Shown one piece after another: positions 47,572 through 57,038 of a DNA stretch of 64,000 nt (its first letter is position 1; every line of letters starts with the position of its first letter). Below the pieces are notes generated by a model. It did not search any database, had not been told where the DNA came from, and saw nothing but the letters and a program-made list of their open reading frames with translations. Made by a program: the position numbers and the translations under genes. Origin of the DNA: Brucella pseudogrignonensis (lineage in GTDB: Bacteria > Pseudomonadota > Alphaproteobacteria > Rhizobiales > Rhizobiaceae); the NCBI RefSeq assembly GCF_032190615.1, contig NZ_JAVLAT010000002.1, forward strand, positions 62,001-126,000, read 5' to 3'.

Positions 47572-49146
47572 TTGGGAAAGCGTAATTCAGTCATGCGTGG
47601 TCAAGGTGATATAATCATCGGCATCGACGCGGGCACGTCCGTCGTCAAGGCTGTGGCATTCGACCTGAACGGTCGTCAACTCGATTCGGCGGCTGTCCGC
47701 AACAAATACGAAACCGGCGAACATGGCGCGGTGACGCAATCACTCTCCCAGACATGGGACGATTGCGCCAAAGCTCTGCGCGGTCTTGCAGAGAAAATTC
47801 CAAATCTAAGCACCCGCACCGCTGCTATTTCCGTCACCGGACAGGGCGATGGCACATGGCTGGTTGGGCGCGACAACGAGCCTGTCGGCGATGCCTGGAT
47901 ATGGCTTGATGCACGCGCTGCCAATACTGTTACCAAACTTGCAGCAGGACCGATGAACCGTGCGCGCTTTGAAGCGACCGGCACCGGGTTGAACACCTGC
48001 CAGCAAGGCACACAGATGGCGCATATGAACAGTTTCGTCCCGGAACTGCTCGATAATGCGGAAGTCGCCCTGCATTGTAAGGACTGGCTTTATCTCAACC
48101 TCACCGGCGTCCGCGCCACAGACCCATCAGAAGCCAGTTTCACGTTCGGCAATTTCCGCAATCGTCAATATGATGATGTGGTTATTGAAGCACTCGGCCT
48201 CATTAAGCGCCGCAATCTGCTGCCCGAAATCGTAGACGGCACTCTGACGCAGCATCCTTTGTCCCCCGACGCGGCCGCTGCAACGGGTCTTTTGGCCGGC
48301 ACGCCGGTGAGTCTCGGCTATGTCGATATGGTAATGACCGCACTCGGCGCTGGCGTTTATTCCGGCACCGCCGATGCAGGTTGCTCGACCATCGGATCAA
48401 CCGGCGTGCATATGCGTGCGAAGCCTGTTTCCGAGATCAATCTGAATGCGGAAGGTACGGGTTACGTTATCGCGCTGCCAGTTCCCGGCATCGTCACGCA
48501 GGTTCAGACCAATATGGGCGCGACGATCAATATCGACTGGATATTGCAGATCGCAGCTGACCTGATGTCGACAGCAGACAAGCCCGTCTCCCTGAGTGAT
48601 CTGATCCCGCGCCTTGATGAATGGTTTAATGCAAGCCGCCCCGGCGCATTGCTTTACCATCCTTATATTTCTGAAGCTGGAGAACGCGGACCTTTCGTCA
48701 ATGCCTTTGCGCGGGCCGGCTTTATCGGGCTCTCAAGTCGCGACCGATTCCCGGAACTCGTGCGTTCGGTGGTTGAAGGCCTCGGCATGGCGACGCGTGA
48801 TTGCTACGCCGCCATGGGCGATATGCCGGCCGAATTGCGCCTGACAGGTGGGGCTGCACGCTCGCGCGCATTGCGCAGCACGCTGTCTGCGGCGGTGAAC
48901 GCACCTGTGCGCGTATCATCGCGTGAAGAAGCAGGGGCGGCAGGGGCAGCAATGATGGCGGCGGTTGCTATTGGTGCTTACTCCAACATGGAAGATTGCA
49001 TTGCGGAATGGGTTGCACCGTTGCTCGGTGCTGCCGAAGCGCCTGATGCTGCACAGGCACAACGCTATGCAGAACTGTTTGGCGCCTATAAAGACGCCCG
49101 ACTGGCTCTAACCCCGATTTGGGACAAACTTGCTGCCGACCGGTAA
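47572..49146 (+). CDS. eryA: Erythritol kinase
   Basis: 524 residues, FGGY fold. Phosphate loop IIIGIDAGTSVVKAVAFDLN, ISVTGQGDGTWLVG, WIWLDARAANTV and adenosine site LRLTGGAARSRALRSTLS. It phosphorylates erythritol to L-erythritol 4-phosphate. I use TTG 47572, five bases after AAGGA; ATG 47593 is the alternative, with a weaker site. First gene of eryABCD-DeoR-eryHI, with a 63-base gap to eryB. Identity rests on gene order plus kinase motifs and is strong. Confidence 0.93.
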   Translation: MGKRNSVMRGQGDIIIGIDAGTSVVKAVAFDLNGRQLDSAAVRNKYETGEHGAVTQSLSQTWDDCAKALRGLAEKIPNLSTRTAAISVTGQGDGTWLVGRDNEPVGDAWIWLDARAANTVTKLAAGPMNRARFEATGTGLNTCQQGTQMAHMNSFVPELLDNAEVALHCKDWLYLNLTGVRATDPSEASFTFGNFRNRQYDDVVIEALGLIKRRNLLPEIVDGTLTQHPLSPDAAAATGLLAGTPVSLGYVDMVMTALGAGVYSGTADAGCSTIGSTGVHMRAKPVSEINLNAEGTGYVIALPVPGIVTQVQTNMGATINIDWILQIAADLMSTADKPVSLSDLIPRLDEWFNASRPGALLYHPYISEAGERGPFVNAFARAGFIGLSSRDRFPELVRSVVEGLGMATRDCYAAMGDMPAELRLTGGAARSRALRSTLSAAVNAPVRVSSREEAGAAGAAMMAAVAIGAYSNMEDCIAEWVAPLLGAAEAPDAAQAQRYAELFGAYKDARLALTPIWDKLAADR

Positions 49147-49209
49147 TTCGATGATCGGCTGTAATAACATATTATTTTGCCGGAACTCCGGCATCCGAAG
49201 GAGCATGAG

Positions 49210-50718
49210 ATGGCTGAACCGGAAACCTGCGATCTGTTTGTGATTGGCGGCGGTATCAATGGCGCGGGCGTCGCTCGCGATGCAGCCGGGCGCGGCCTCA
49301 AGGTTGTGCTGGCGGAAAAAGACGACCTTGCAGAAGGCACTTCGTCCCGCTCTGGTAAGCTGGTTCATGGTGGCCTGCGCTATCTTGAATATTATGAATT
49401 TCGTCTTGTGCGCGAAGCGCTGATTGAGCGTGAAGTATTGCTCAATGCAGCGCCGCACATCATCTGGCCGATGCGTTTTGTTCTGCCACACAGCCCGCAG
49501 GATCGTCCAGCTTGGCTTGTGCGCCTTGGCCTGTTTCTTTACGACCATCTTGGTGGCCGCAAGAAACTTCCCGGCACTCGCACGCTTGATTTGAAGCGCG
49601 ACCCGGAAGGCACGCCGATACTCGATCAATACACCAAGGGTTTTGAATATTCAGATTGCTGGGTGGATGATGCCCGCCTTGTCATTCTGAACGCTGTTGG
49701 TGCCGCTGAAAAGGGTGCAACCGTTTTGACTCGCACGCCGGTGACATCGGCACGTCGCGAAAAAGGTGGCTGGATCATTGAAACCAAGAACCGCGATACC
49801 GGCGAAGTGCGCAGCTTCCGTGCGCGTTGTATCGTCAATTGCGCAGGCCCATGGGTTACAGACGTTATCACCAATGTTGCTGGCTCAAACTCGTCACGCA
49901 ATGTGCGTCTGGTCAAGGGCAGCCATATCATCGTGCCAAAATTCTGGGCCGGTGCGAATGCCTATCTGGTGCAGAACCACGACAAGCGCGTGATCTTCAT
50001 AAACCCCTATGAAGGCGACAAGGCACTGATCGGCACCACCGATATCGCTTATGAAGGTCGCGCCGAAGATGTCAGCGCAGATGAGAAAGAAATCGATTAC
50101 CTGCTCACTGCAGTGAATCGCTATTTCAAAGAAAAGCTGCGTCGCGAAGATGTGCTGCACAGCTTCTCCGGTGTGCGTCCACTGTTTGATGACGGCAAAG
50201 GCAATCCATCCGCCGTCACGCGCGACTATGTTTTCGATCTTGATGAGACCAATGACGCACCACTGCTGAACGTATTTGGCGGAAAAATCACTACATTCCG
50301 CGAACTGGCTGAGCGCGGTATGCATCGGTTGAAGCACATCTTCCCGAAAATGGGTGGTGATTGGACTCATGATGCACCACTTCCAGGTGGCGAAATCGCC
50401 AATGCTGATTTCGAGACTTTTGCAAACAGTCTGCGTGACAGCTATCCGTGGATGCCGCGCAAACTGGCCCTGCATTACGGTCGCCTATACGGTGCGCGCA
50501 CAAAGAATGTGGTTGCGGGTGCAACTGACCTCTCCGGTCTTGGCCAACATTTCGGCGGCAATCTCTATGAAGCCGAAGTTCGCTATCTCGTTGCAAAAGA
50601 ATGGGCGAAGACAGCGAACGACATTCTCTATCGGCGCACCAAGCATTACCTGCATTTGACAGAAGCCGAACGGACCGCATTCATCGCTTGGTTCGACAAC
50701 GCAAACGTAGTTGCTTGA
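49210..50718 (+). CDS. eryB: L-erythritol-4-phosphate dehydrogenase
   Basis: 502 residues from ATG 49210 (AAGGAG six bases before). GlpD-type FAD enzyme: FVIGGGINGAGVARDAAGRG, GTSSRSGKLVHGGLRYLEYY, NCAGPWVTDV, LVKGSHIIVP and the late VFGGKITTFRELAE. It oxidises L-erythritol 4-phosphate to L-3-tetrulose 4-phosphate, probably passing electrons to quinone. Paralogue of the longer protein at 38132. Seven bases to eryC. Confidence 0.94.
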   Translation: MAEPETCDLFVIGGGINGAGVARDAAGRGLKVVLAEKDDLAEGTSSRSGKLVHGGLRYLEYYEFRLVREALIEREVLLNAAPHIIWPMRFVLPHSPQDRPAWLVRLGLFLYDHLGGRKKLPGTRTLDLKRDPEGTPILDQYTKGFEYSDCWVDDARLVILNAVGAAEKGATVLTRTPVTSARREKGGWIIETKNRDTGEVRSFRARCIVNCAGPWVTDVITNVAGSNSSRNVRLVKGSHIIVPKFWAGANAYLVQNHDKRVIFINPYEGDKALIGTTDIAYEGRAEDVSADEKEIDYLLTAVNRYFKEKLRREDVLHSFSGVRPLFDDGKGNPSAVTRDYVFDLDETNDAPLLNVFGGKITTFRELAERGMHRLKHIFPKMGGDWTHDAPLPGGEIANADFETFANSLRDSYPWMPRKLALHYGRLYGARTKNVVAGATDLSGLGQHFGGNLYEAEVRYLVAKEWAKTANDILYRRTKHYLHLTEAERTAFIAWFDNANVVA

Positions 50719-50725
50719 GGATAGT

Positions 50726-51658
50726 ATGGCTTTAACGCTTTCATTAAACACCAATCCGCTTGTGAACCGCTTTGCAGAGCCGGATGATCTGATCGAAACC
50801 GTTGCACGCGATCTGCGCCTGCGCGATCTGCAGCTAACACACGAGTTCATCAATCCAAGCTGGCAGGCGTCGACAATTCGCCGCCTCACCCGCGATATGG
50901 ACAAGGCATTAGAGCGCACTGGCGTCCGCGTAACGTCTGGCATGACGGGCCCCTATGGCCGCCTCAACCATTTCGGCCATCCAGACGCAGATGTGCGCCG
51001 CTATTATGTCGACTGGTTCAAAACATTTGCCGATATTATCGGCGATCTCGGCGGAAAGTCGGTCGGCACGCAATTCGCGATTTTCACCTATAAGGATTTT
51101 GACAATCCTGAGCGTCGTGAAGAGTTGATTAAGATCGCCATCGACTGCTGGGCAGAAGTTGCCGAACATGCCGCCGGTGCTGGTCTTGACTATGTTTTCT
51201 GGGAGCCAATGAGCATCGGGCGTGAATTCGGCGATACAATCGCAGAAAGCATCAAGCTTCAGGATCGGTTAACCGCCACCAATATGGCAATCCCGATGTG
51301 GATGATGGCTGACATCGACCATGGTGATGTCACCTCATCGAACCCCGACGATTTTGACCCCTATGCATGGGCGCGTGCGGTGCCAAAAGTTTCGCCGATC
51401 ATTCACATCAAGCAGAGCCTGATGGATAAGGGCGGTCATCGTCCTTTCACGGCTGCTTTCAACGCCAAGGGCCGGATTCAGCCGGAACCGTTGCTGAAAG
51501 CCTTTGCCGAAGGTGGCGCAGTGGACAATGAAATCTGCCTTGAGCTGTCGTTTAAGGAACGTGATCCAAACGACCGCGAAGTCATCCCACAAATCGCGGA
51601 AAGTGTGGCCTTCTGGGCGCCACACATTGACACTGGCGCTGGAGTTTTGAAAATATAA
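50726..51658 (+). CDS. eryC: Tetrulose-4-phosphate racemase
   Basis: 310 residues from ATG 50726, behind TGAGGA. Although often labelled erythrulose-phosphate dehydrogenase, the chain has no Rossmann motif and fits the xylose-isomerase TIM-barrel superfamily, with likely metal ligands in YVFWEPMSIGREFGDT, MMADIDHGD and HIKQSLMDKGGH, and LELSFKERDP near the end. In Brucella EryC was shown to interconvert the L and D forms of 3-tetrulose 4-phosphate. Fourth position in the classic operon order. Confidence 0.93.
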   Translation: MALTLSLNTNPLVNRFAEPDDLIETVARDLRLRDLQLTHEFINPSWQASTIRRLTRDMDKALERTGVRVTSGMTGPYGRLNHFGHPDADVRRYYVDWFKTFADIIGDLGGKSVGTQFAIFTYKDFDNPERREELIKIAIDCWAEVAEHAAGAGLDYVFWEPMSIGREFGDTIAESIKLQDRLTATNMAIPMWMMADIDHGDVTSSNPDDFDPYAWARAVPKVSPIIHIKQSLMDKGGHRPFTAAFNAKGRIQPEPLLKAFAEGGAVDNEICLELSFKERDPNDREVIPQIAESVAFWAPHIDTGAGVLKI

Positions 51659-51700
51659 CTGCAAGAAAACAATAAAGAATCGGGAGCAGGCAGCACAAAA

Positions 51701-52636
51701 ATGGCAGATGCAGAGGATTCCTTAGCCCTTCGTGCGGCCTGGCTTCACTTTATTGGCGGAATGACCCAATCAGCTGTTGCAAAACGGCTGGGGCTTCCAT
51801 CCGTGAAAGCGCATCGATTGATCGCCAAGGCCGTTGCTGATGGCGCGGTCAAAGTGACTATTGATGGCGATATTTCTGAATGTATCGATCTCGAAAATCA
51901 ACTCGCTGAAAAATACAATCTCGAATATTGCGAAGTTGCACCCGATCTTGGTGAAGACGCCCTGCCCCTGCTCTCATTGGGCAATGCCGGTGCGGAATTT
52001 CTGCGTCGTGAGATTGAACATGGCGACCATGAGGTGATCGGCCTCGGCCATGGCCGCACGCTTTCGGCGGCGGTCAGCCACATGCCGCGCGTAACCGCTA
52101 AGGATTTGGAGTTCGTTTCACTGCTCGGTGGCTTGACCCGAAATTTTGCGGCCAACCCGCATGACGTAATGCACCGCATCGCTGAGAAGACCGGCAGACC
52201 GGCTTATGTGATGCCTGTGCCTTTCTTTGCCAATACCGCAGAAGATCGCGAAGTGCTGCTGGCGCAAAAGGGCGTTACAACTGTTTTCGATATGGGTTGC
52301 CGCGCGGAACTGAAAATTGTCGGTATTGGCACCGTTGATGCTCACGCACAGCTCGTCACATCGGGCGTTGTTGATTTGACTGAGATGGAAGAAATTGCTG
52401 AATATGGCGCAGTCGGTGAAATGCTCGGCCACTTCTTTGATAAGCATGGTACGCGACTGGATACTAAGCTGACAGCCCGCACCATCGCCGCATCCGTCGA
52501 AAACGCTGATATGAGCCGCATCATCGGTTTGGCTGGCGGCCTGTCAAAAGCCGAGGCTATTCGCTCGGTTTTAAAAAGCGGCCGTCTTTATGGGCTGATC
52601 ACTGATGAGCGCACCGCAAAAGCTCTTGTGGAGTAA
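51701..52636 (+). CDS. eryD: Erythritol operon repressor, SorC/DeoR family
   Basis: 311 residues. The N-terminal helix-turn-helix (AAWLHFIGGMTQSAVAKRLG, VKAHRLIAKAV) is followed by the SorC sugar-binding domain with LLSLGNAGAEFL, VIGLGHGRTLSAAVS, LLGGLTRN and the effector block IIGLAGGLSKAEAIRSVL. EryD represses ery transcription and is relieved by erythritol in Brucella. It follows eryC by 42 bases and is autoregulated if on the same transcript. Confidence 0.93.
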   Translation: MADAEDSLALRAAWLHFIGGMTQSAVAKRLGLPSVKAHRLIAKAVADGAVKVTIDGDISECIDLENQLAEKYNLEYCEVAPDLGEDALPLLSLGNAGAEFLRREIEHGDHEVIGLGHGRTLSAAVSHMPRVTAKDLEFVSLLGGLTRNFAANPHDVMHRIAEKTGRPAYVMPVPFFANTAEDREVLLAQKGVTTVFDMGCRAELKIVGIGTVDAHAQLVTSGVVDLTEMEEIAEYGAVGEMLGHFFDKHGTRLDTKLTARTIAASVENADMSRIIGLAGGLSKAEAIRSVLKSGRLYGLITDERTAKALVE

Positions 52637-52659
52637 ATCGCGCCTCACTCAACAAAACG

Positions 52660-52702
52660 TCACAAAATAACATTTTATATAGATTATTATGTGATTTTGT
52701 GA
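52660..52702. promoter_or_regulatory. Inverted repeat upstream of the DeoR-eryH-eryI genes
   Basis: TCACAAAATAACAT (52660-52673) and ATGTGATTTTGTGA (52689-52702) pair at 13 of 14 positions across a 15-base AT-rich spacer. The left arm contains ATAACAT, shared with other intergenic sites of the island. Probable operator of an internal promoter, bound by the DeoR protein or EryD. Confidence 0.55.
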
Positions 52703-52748
52703 TTTAAGATGGCATCAGAAGCAACCACGCTTTGAGATCGGAATTTTC

Positions 52749-53510
52749 GTGAAACGCGACGAAAGAAGACAGGCGATCATCAATCTGCTGATAGAAAATC
52801 ATGCAGTTGATCTGGATGATCTTGCTGATCGTTTTGCTGTTTCCAAAATGACCATTCATCGCGATCTGGACGCACTCGAAGAATCCGGCGTATTGCGCAA
52901 AGTTCGCGGTGGCGCGACGATGGATCCCGGCTCGCAGTTTGAAAGCGATTTTCGTTTTCGCGTACAGCAGGACAACGAAGCCAAGATTCAGATGGGCCGC
53001 GCTGCCCTTGAACTGATTGAGCCCGGCATGACAGTGATGATCAATGACGGTTCAACTGCAGCAGTTCTCGGCAGCATGCTGGTTGAAAAGCGACCGCTCA
53101 CGGTGATCACCAATAATGCCGTTATCATCGAAAACCTCAAGGGCGAAGCTGGTATCAATCTGATAGCGCTGGGCGGCGTTTTCTCTGCAAAGTTTAATGC
53201 TTTCTTTGGTCTGCTGACCGAAGAAGCGCTCTCCAAGCTCAGTGCAGATTTTGCCTTTATTTCCGCGCCCGCCGTCAACGGACGCCTCGTCTATCACATG
53301 GATGAAAACGTCGTGCGCACCAAGCGCGCCATGACTGCATCGGCAACACGCACCTGCCTGCTGGTCAATCATCAGCGTTTTAGACGGACAGCACTTCATG
53401 TCATGGCCGATCTCGGCGACTTTGATGCCATCATCACCGATCAGTCTCCCGGTGATGCACTCGTCGCCGATCTGGAGCCAGCCGGCATCAAACTAACAAT
53501 CGCAGAATAG
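52749..53510 (+). CDS. DeoR-family regulator within the erythritol operon
   Basis: 253 residues from GTG 52749. DeoR HTH at the N-terminus (DERRQAIINLLIENHAVDLD, MTIHRDLDALEESG) and sensor domain with VMINDGSTAAVLGSML, LTVITNNAVIIENL and LIALGGVFSAKFNAF. It lies between eryD and eryH, as in Brucella and rhizobia. It likely controls eryHI and perhaps the apiose branch that needs the same isomerases. It differs clearly from the DeoR protein at 41436. Confidence 0.9.
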   Translation: MKRDERRQAIINLLIENHAVDLDDLADRFAVSKMTIHRDLDALEESGVLRKVRGGATMDPGSQFESDFRFRVQQDNEAKIQMGRAALELIEPGMTVMINDGSTAAVLGSMLVEKRPLTVITNNAVIIENLKGEAGINLIALGGVFSAKFNAFFGLLTEEALSKLSADFAFISAPAVNGRLVYHMDENVVRTKRAMTASATRTCLLVNHQRFRRTALHVMADLGDFDAIITDQSPGDALVADLEPAGIKLTIAE

Positions 53511-53554
53511 TTTCTGCGAAACCACATTTACACAAGCAGAAAGAGCATTCGAGC

Positions 53555-54325
53555 ATGTCCAAATTCTGGGTAGGTACGAGCTGGAAAATGAACAAGACGC
53601 TGGCCGAAGCCCGCGTTTTTGCAGAAAAGCTGAAAGAAGCCGATGGTGATCGTTCAGCGGATATTCAGCGGTTTGTTATTCCACCCTTTACCTATGTTCG
53701 TGAAGTCAAAGACATCCTGGCGGATACATCGGTCAAAGTTGGCGCGCAGAACATGCACTGGGCTGATCAGGGCGCATGGACCGGTGAAATTTCGCCGTTG
53801 ATGCTCAAAGATTGCAATCTCGACATCGTTGAGCTTGGCCACTCCGAACGCCGCGCAAACTTTGGCGAAACCAACGAAACTGTTGGACTCAAGGTTGAAG
53901 CAGCCGTTCGTCACGGTCTGATCCCGCTGATCTGCATTGGCGAAACGCTCGAAGATCGCGAAAGCGGACGCGCTGCGGAAGTGCTTGCTGAAGAGGTGCG
54001 CGGCGCACTTTCCAAGCTTTCAGACGAACAGAAGAAAGCCAAAATCCTGTTTGCCTATGAACCTGTCTGGGCGATTGGCGAAAACGGCATTCCAGCTTCA
54101 GCAGAGTATGCCGATGCCCGTCAGGCTGAAATTATTGCTGTTGCTGAAGGCATCCTTGGCCGCCGCGTGCCTTGCCTTTATGGCGGCTCGGTCAATCCCG
54201 GCAACTGCGAAGAACTCATCGCCTGCCCGCATATCGATGGCCTGTTCATTGGTCGTTCGGCATGGAACGTGGAAGGCTATCTCGACATTTTGGACAAATG
54301 CGCCAAAACCATCAAAGCTAATTAA
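53555..54325 (+). CDS. eryH: Tetrulose-phosphate isomerase EryH (TpiA2, LerI-type)
   Basis: 256 residues with the triose-phosphate isomerase barrel: SWKMNKT at 9-15 (K11), LGHSERR with the electrophile His, [11 protein letters not shown] with the base Glu and [10 protein letters not shown]. Two changes from true TpiA are visible: the strictly conserved Asn of NWKMN is Ser (S9), and the loop after VWAIG reads ENG instead of TGK. It converts L-erythrulose 1-phosphate (D-3-tetrulose 4-phosphate) to D-erythrulose 4-phosphate, serving both the erythritol and the apiose route. Eleven bases before eryI. Confidence 0.93.
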   Translation: MSKFWVGTSWKMNKTLAEARVFAEKLKEADGDRSADIQRFVIPPFTYVREVKDILADTSVKVGAQNMHWADQGAWTGEISPLMLKDCNLDIVELGHSERRANFGETNETVGLKVEAAVRHGLIPLICIGETLEDRESGRAAEVLAEEVRGALSKLSDEQKKAKILFAYEPVWAIGENGIPASAEYADARQAEIIAVAEGILGRRVPCLYGGSVNPGNCEELIACPHIDGLFIGRSAWNVEGYLDILDKCAKTIKAN

Positions 54326-54336
54326 GGAGCATTATC

Positions 54337-54792
54337 ATGAAAGTAGCAGTAGCAGGCGATAGCGCTGGCGAAGGTCTGGCCAAGGTTCTTGCAGATTACC
54401 TGAAGGATCGTTTTGAAGTGTCCGAAATCTCCCGCACGGACGCTGGCGCAGACGCATTCTACGCAAACCTCTCGGACCGCGTTGCATCCGCCGTTCTCGA
54501 CGGCACCTATGACCGCGCCATTCTGGTTTGCGGCACCGGCATCGGCGTTTGCATTGCGGCCAACAAGGTTCCGGGCATCCGCGCAGCATTGACGCATGAC
54601 ACCTATTCGGCAGAGCGTGCAGCGCTCTCCAACAACGCGCAGATCATCACCATGGGCGCACGCGTTATCGGTTCGGAAGTTGCAAAGACCATTGCTGATG
54701 CGTTCCTTGCACAGACCTTTGACGAAAACGGTCGTTCGGCTGGCAATGTTGACGCGATCAACGAAGTTGACGCCAAGTACAACAAGTGCTGA
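54337..54792 (+). CDS. eryI: D-erythrose-4-phosphate isomerase EryI (RpiB family, DerI-type)
   Basis: 151 residues of the RpiB/LacAB fold. The catalytic Cys lies in [16 protein letters not shown] and the ring-opening His in [14 protein letters not shown]. The usual SDHAG start is GDSAG (D8, S9), so the His next to the Asp is lost, in keeping with a shorter substrate. It turns D-erythrulose 4-phosphate into D-erythrose 4-phosphate, which enters the pentose phosphate pathway. Last gene before a strong terminator. Confidence 0.93.
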   Translation: MKVAVAGDSAGEGLAKVLADYLKDRFEVSEISRTDAGADAFYANLSDRVASAVLDGTYDRAILVCGTGIGVCIAANKVPGIRAALTHDTYSAERAALSNNAQIITMGARVIGSEVAKTIADAFLAQTFDENGRSAGNVDAINEVDAKYNKC

Positions 54793-54812
54793 TCGCCTAA
54801 TCTCTTGAAAAC

Positions 54813-54845
54813 AAAAAAGCGGCGGGGAAACCCGCCGCTTTTTTA
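54813..54845. terminator. Terminator of the erythritol operon
   Basis: GCGGCGGG / CCCGCCGC stem with GAAA loop, six A before and six T after. Bidirectional, between eryI and the convergent fba. Confidence 0.93.
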
Positions 54846-54864
54846 TTAAGGTCTTACTCAGCTT

Positions 54865-55929
54865 TTAGCTGAACTTTGGGTCCAGCGAACCATCGCGATA
54901 GCGCTTAGCCATATCCGATAGCGGGATCGGACGAATTGACTGAGCATGGCCAGCGGTGCCGAACTGCTCGAAGCGATCCTTGCAAAGCTTGGTCATCGCA
55001 GCCATTGCAGGCTTGAGATATTTGCGCGGATCGAACTCGCTCGGGTCTTCCTGCAACACGCGGCGGATCTGGCCCGTCAACGCCATGCGGTTATCGGTAT
55101 CGATGTTAATCTTGCGCACGCCATGCTTGATACCGCGCTGGATTTCTTCAACAGGCACACCCCATGTTGGCTTCATCTTGCCGCCGTACTTGTTGATGAT
55201 TTCCTGCAAATCTTCCGGCACCGAAGACGAGCCATGCATAACAAGATGCGTATTTGGCAGCTTGCGATGAATTTCTTCAATCACGTTCATGGCAAGCACG
55301 GAACCATCAGGCTTGCGGCTGAACTTGTAAGCGCCATGCGAGGTGCCCATAGCAATTGCAAGCGCATCAACCTTGGTTTCACGCACAAATTTCACGGCCT
55401 CATCAGGATCAGTCAAAAGCTGGTCATGCGAGAGCTGTCCTTCCGCACCATGACCGTCTTCTGCTTCGCCCATACCGGTTTCGAGCGAACCAAGAACACC
55501 AAGCTCACCTTCGACGGAAATGCCGCCAAGATGGGACATTTCACTGACCTGACGCGTAACGGAGACGTTGTAGTCCCAGTCAGCAGGCGTCTTGCCATCG
55601 GCCTTGAGCGAGCCGTCCATCATGACGGAGGTAAAACCTGCCTGAATTGCAGTCATGCAAGTGGCAGCTTCATTGCCATGATCCAGGTGCACGCAAACAG
55701 GGATATGCGGGTAGATTTCCGTGACCGCATCCATCATGTGGCGGAGCATGATATCATTTGCATAGGAACGCGCGCCGCGCGAAGCCTGCAGGATCACCGG
55801 CGCATTGGTCGCATCGGCGGCTTCCATAATGGCCAGCGCCTGCTCCATATTGTTGATGTTGAAAGCCGGAACACCATAGCTATGTTCAGCAGCGTGGTCG
55901 AGCAATTGACGCAGCGTAATACGTGCCAT
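54865..55929 (-). CDS. fba: Fructose-bisphosphate aldolase, class II
   Basis: 354 residues. Zn-dependent aldolase signature [17 protein letters not shown] block ([17 protein letters not shown]), [34 protein letters not shown] and [12 protein letters not shown], matching class IIB enzymes of the Calvin-type subgroup. It interconverts fructose 1,6-bisphosphate with dihydroxyacetone phosphate and glyceraldehyde 3-phosphate, giving gluconeogenic hexose from trioses. It follows fbp on the same strand with a repeat unit between them. Confidence 0.95.
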   Translation of the reverse strand: MARITLRQLLDHAAEHSYGVPAFNINNMEQALAIMEAADATNAPVILQASRGARSYANDIMLRHMMDAVTEIYPHIPVCVHLDHGNEAATCMTAIQAGFTSVMMDGSLKADGKTPADWDYNVSVTRQVSEMSHLGGISVEGELGVLGSLETGMGEAEDGHGAEGQLSHDQLLTDPDEAVKFVRETKVDALAIAMGTSHGAYKFSRKPDGSVLAMNVIEEIHRKLPNTHLVMHGSSSVPEDLQEIINKYGGKMKPTWGVPVEEIQRGIKHGVRKINIDTDNRMALTGQIRRVLQEDPSEFDPRKYLKPAMAAMTKLCKDRFEQFGTAGHAQSIRPIPLSDMAKRYRDGSLDPKFS

Positions 55930-55950
55930 ATGAGTTTCCTCCTGATTAGA

Positions 55951-55995
55951 GCATGTCGCGGAAAAGTGGGAACCGGTTTTCCGATGACGACATGC
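55951..55995. repeat. Short palindromic intergenic repeat (family A, copy 2)
   Basis: GCATGTC / GACATGC arms around GGAAAAGTGGGAACCGG and TTTTCCGA, nearly identical to 7645-7689. It fills the gap between fbp and fba. Confidence 0.8.
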
Positions 55996-56009
55996 GTAGA
56001 AATAAAGAA

Positions 56010-57038
56010 CTAGAGCGAACGCGCGTAATATTCGCCGAGCACATCGACTTCTTCCGCAACGCCAAACACCAGCGCGCTGCGCTCGTGATAGGTTTCGGGA
56101 ACGATATCGAGGATCGGTGTGGAACCGTTGGTCGCCTTGCCACCAGCCTGCTGGCTGAGGAAAGCAATTGGATTGGCTTCATAAACGAGACGCAGACGGC
56201 CTTTTTCATAGCCGGGGCGCGCATCGTCCACGTAGAAGAAGATGCCACCGCGTTGCATGATGCGATGCATGTCGCCGACAGCTGCACCCAACCAGCGCAT
56301 ATTGAAATTGCGTCCGCGCGGACCGTCTTTGCCGTTGTAGCAATCATCGACATAGGCCTTCATGCCAGCCGAGAGATGACGATAAACGGATGCGTTATAG
56401 GCGAGATCGGACGTGCGCTCAGGAAGAGTCACATTCTTGCGGGTGATCTGGAATATACCGCTGACAGGATCAAGCGTTGCAAAGATCACGCCTTCACCAA
56501 CCGAAAGCGCAAGATCAATCGAGTTGCCGAACGAGACATAACCTGCTGCCAACTGGCGATTGCCCGGCTGCAAAAACGGCTCATCAACATCAGCAGGAAA
56601 AATCGAGAAAATGGTGCCAAGTGGCGCACCAAGACCGACATTGCCTGAGCCATCAAGCGGGTCGATTGCGACAGCAACCAGACCATCAGCTTTGCCCGGA
56701 ACCGGAAGCTCTGCCTCTTCGGACAGCACCGATGCAGCGCCTGCCGCAATCAGCAATTCTACAAAGAGATTATGTGAGCCAACATCGATGCTCTTCTGCT
56801 GATCAGAATCGCTGTTAACGCCAACCAACTTACCCGGATTACCCGGAAGCGAGCCCCGCGCGATGCGACCAGCGAGACGGCCTGATCCAGCCAGAATTGC
56901 CTTGACGACATTGCTTGTCGCGAGACGCAAGTGATCTTGGGCTGCCCAAGTATCAAGATATTCGCCAACAGATTGGAAATTATTAACATCTGTGTCGCCA
57001 GCCAAAACAAGCGGCGCGTAATTACCTACCATTGTCAT
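56010..57038 (-). CDS. fbp: Fructose-1,6-bisphosphatase class I
   Basis: 342 residues. Metal and substrate blocks: [32 protein letters not shown], and [23 protein letters not shown] at the C-terminus, all class I. Hydrolyses fructose 1,6-bisphosphate in gluconeogenesis. With fba it forms a gluconeogenic pair beside erythritol genes, although the ery pathway yields erythrose 4-phosphate and in Brucella growth on erythritol does not need this enzyme. GGGAGCAGGG precedes ATG 57038. Confidence 0.95.
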   Translation of the reverse strand: MTMVGNYAPLVLAGDTDVNNFQSVGEYLDTWAAQDHLRLATSNVVKAILAGSGRLAGRIARGSLPGNPGKLVGVNSDSDQQKSIDVGSHNLFVELLIAAGAASVLSEEAELPVPGKADGLVAVAIDPLDGSGNVGLGAPLGTIFSIFPADVDEPFLQPGNRQLAAGYVSFGNSIDLALSVGEGVIFATLDPVSGIFQITRKNVTLPERTSDLAYNASVYRHLSAGMKAYVDDCYNGKDGPRGRNFNMRWLGAAVGDMHRIMQRGGIFFYVDDARPGYEKGRLRLVYEANPIAFLSQQAGGKATNGSTPILDIVPETYHERSALVFGVAEEVDVLGEYYARSL

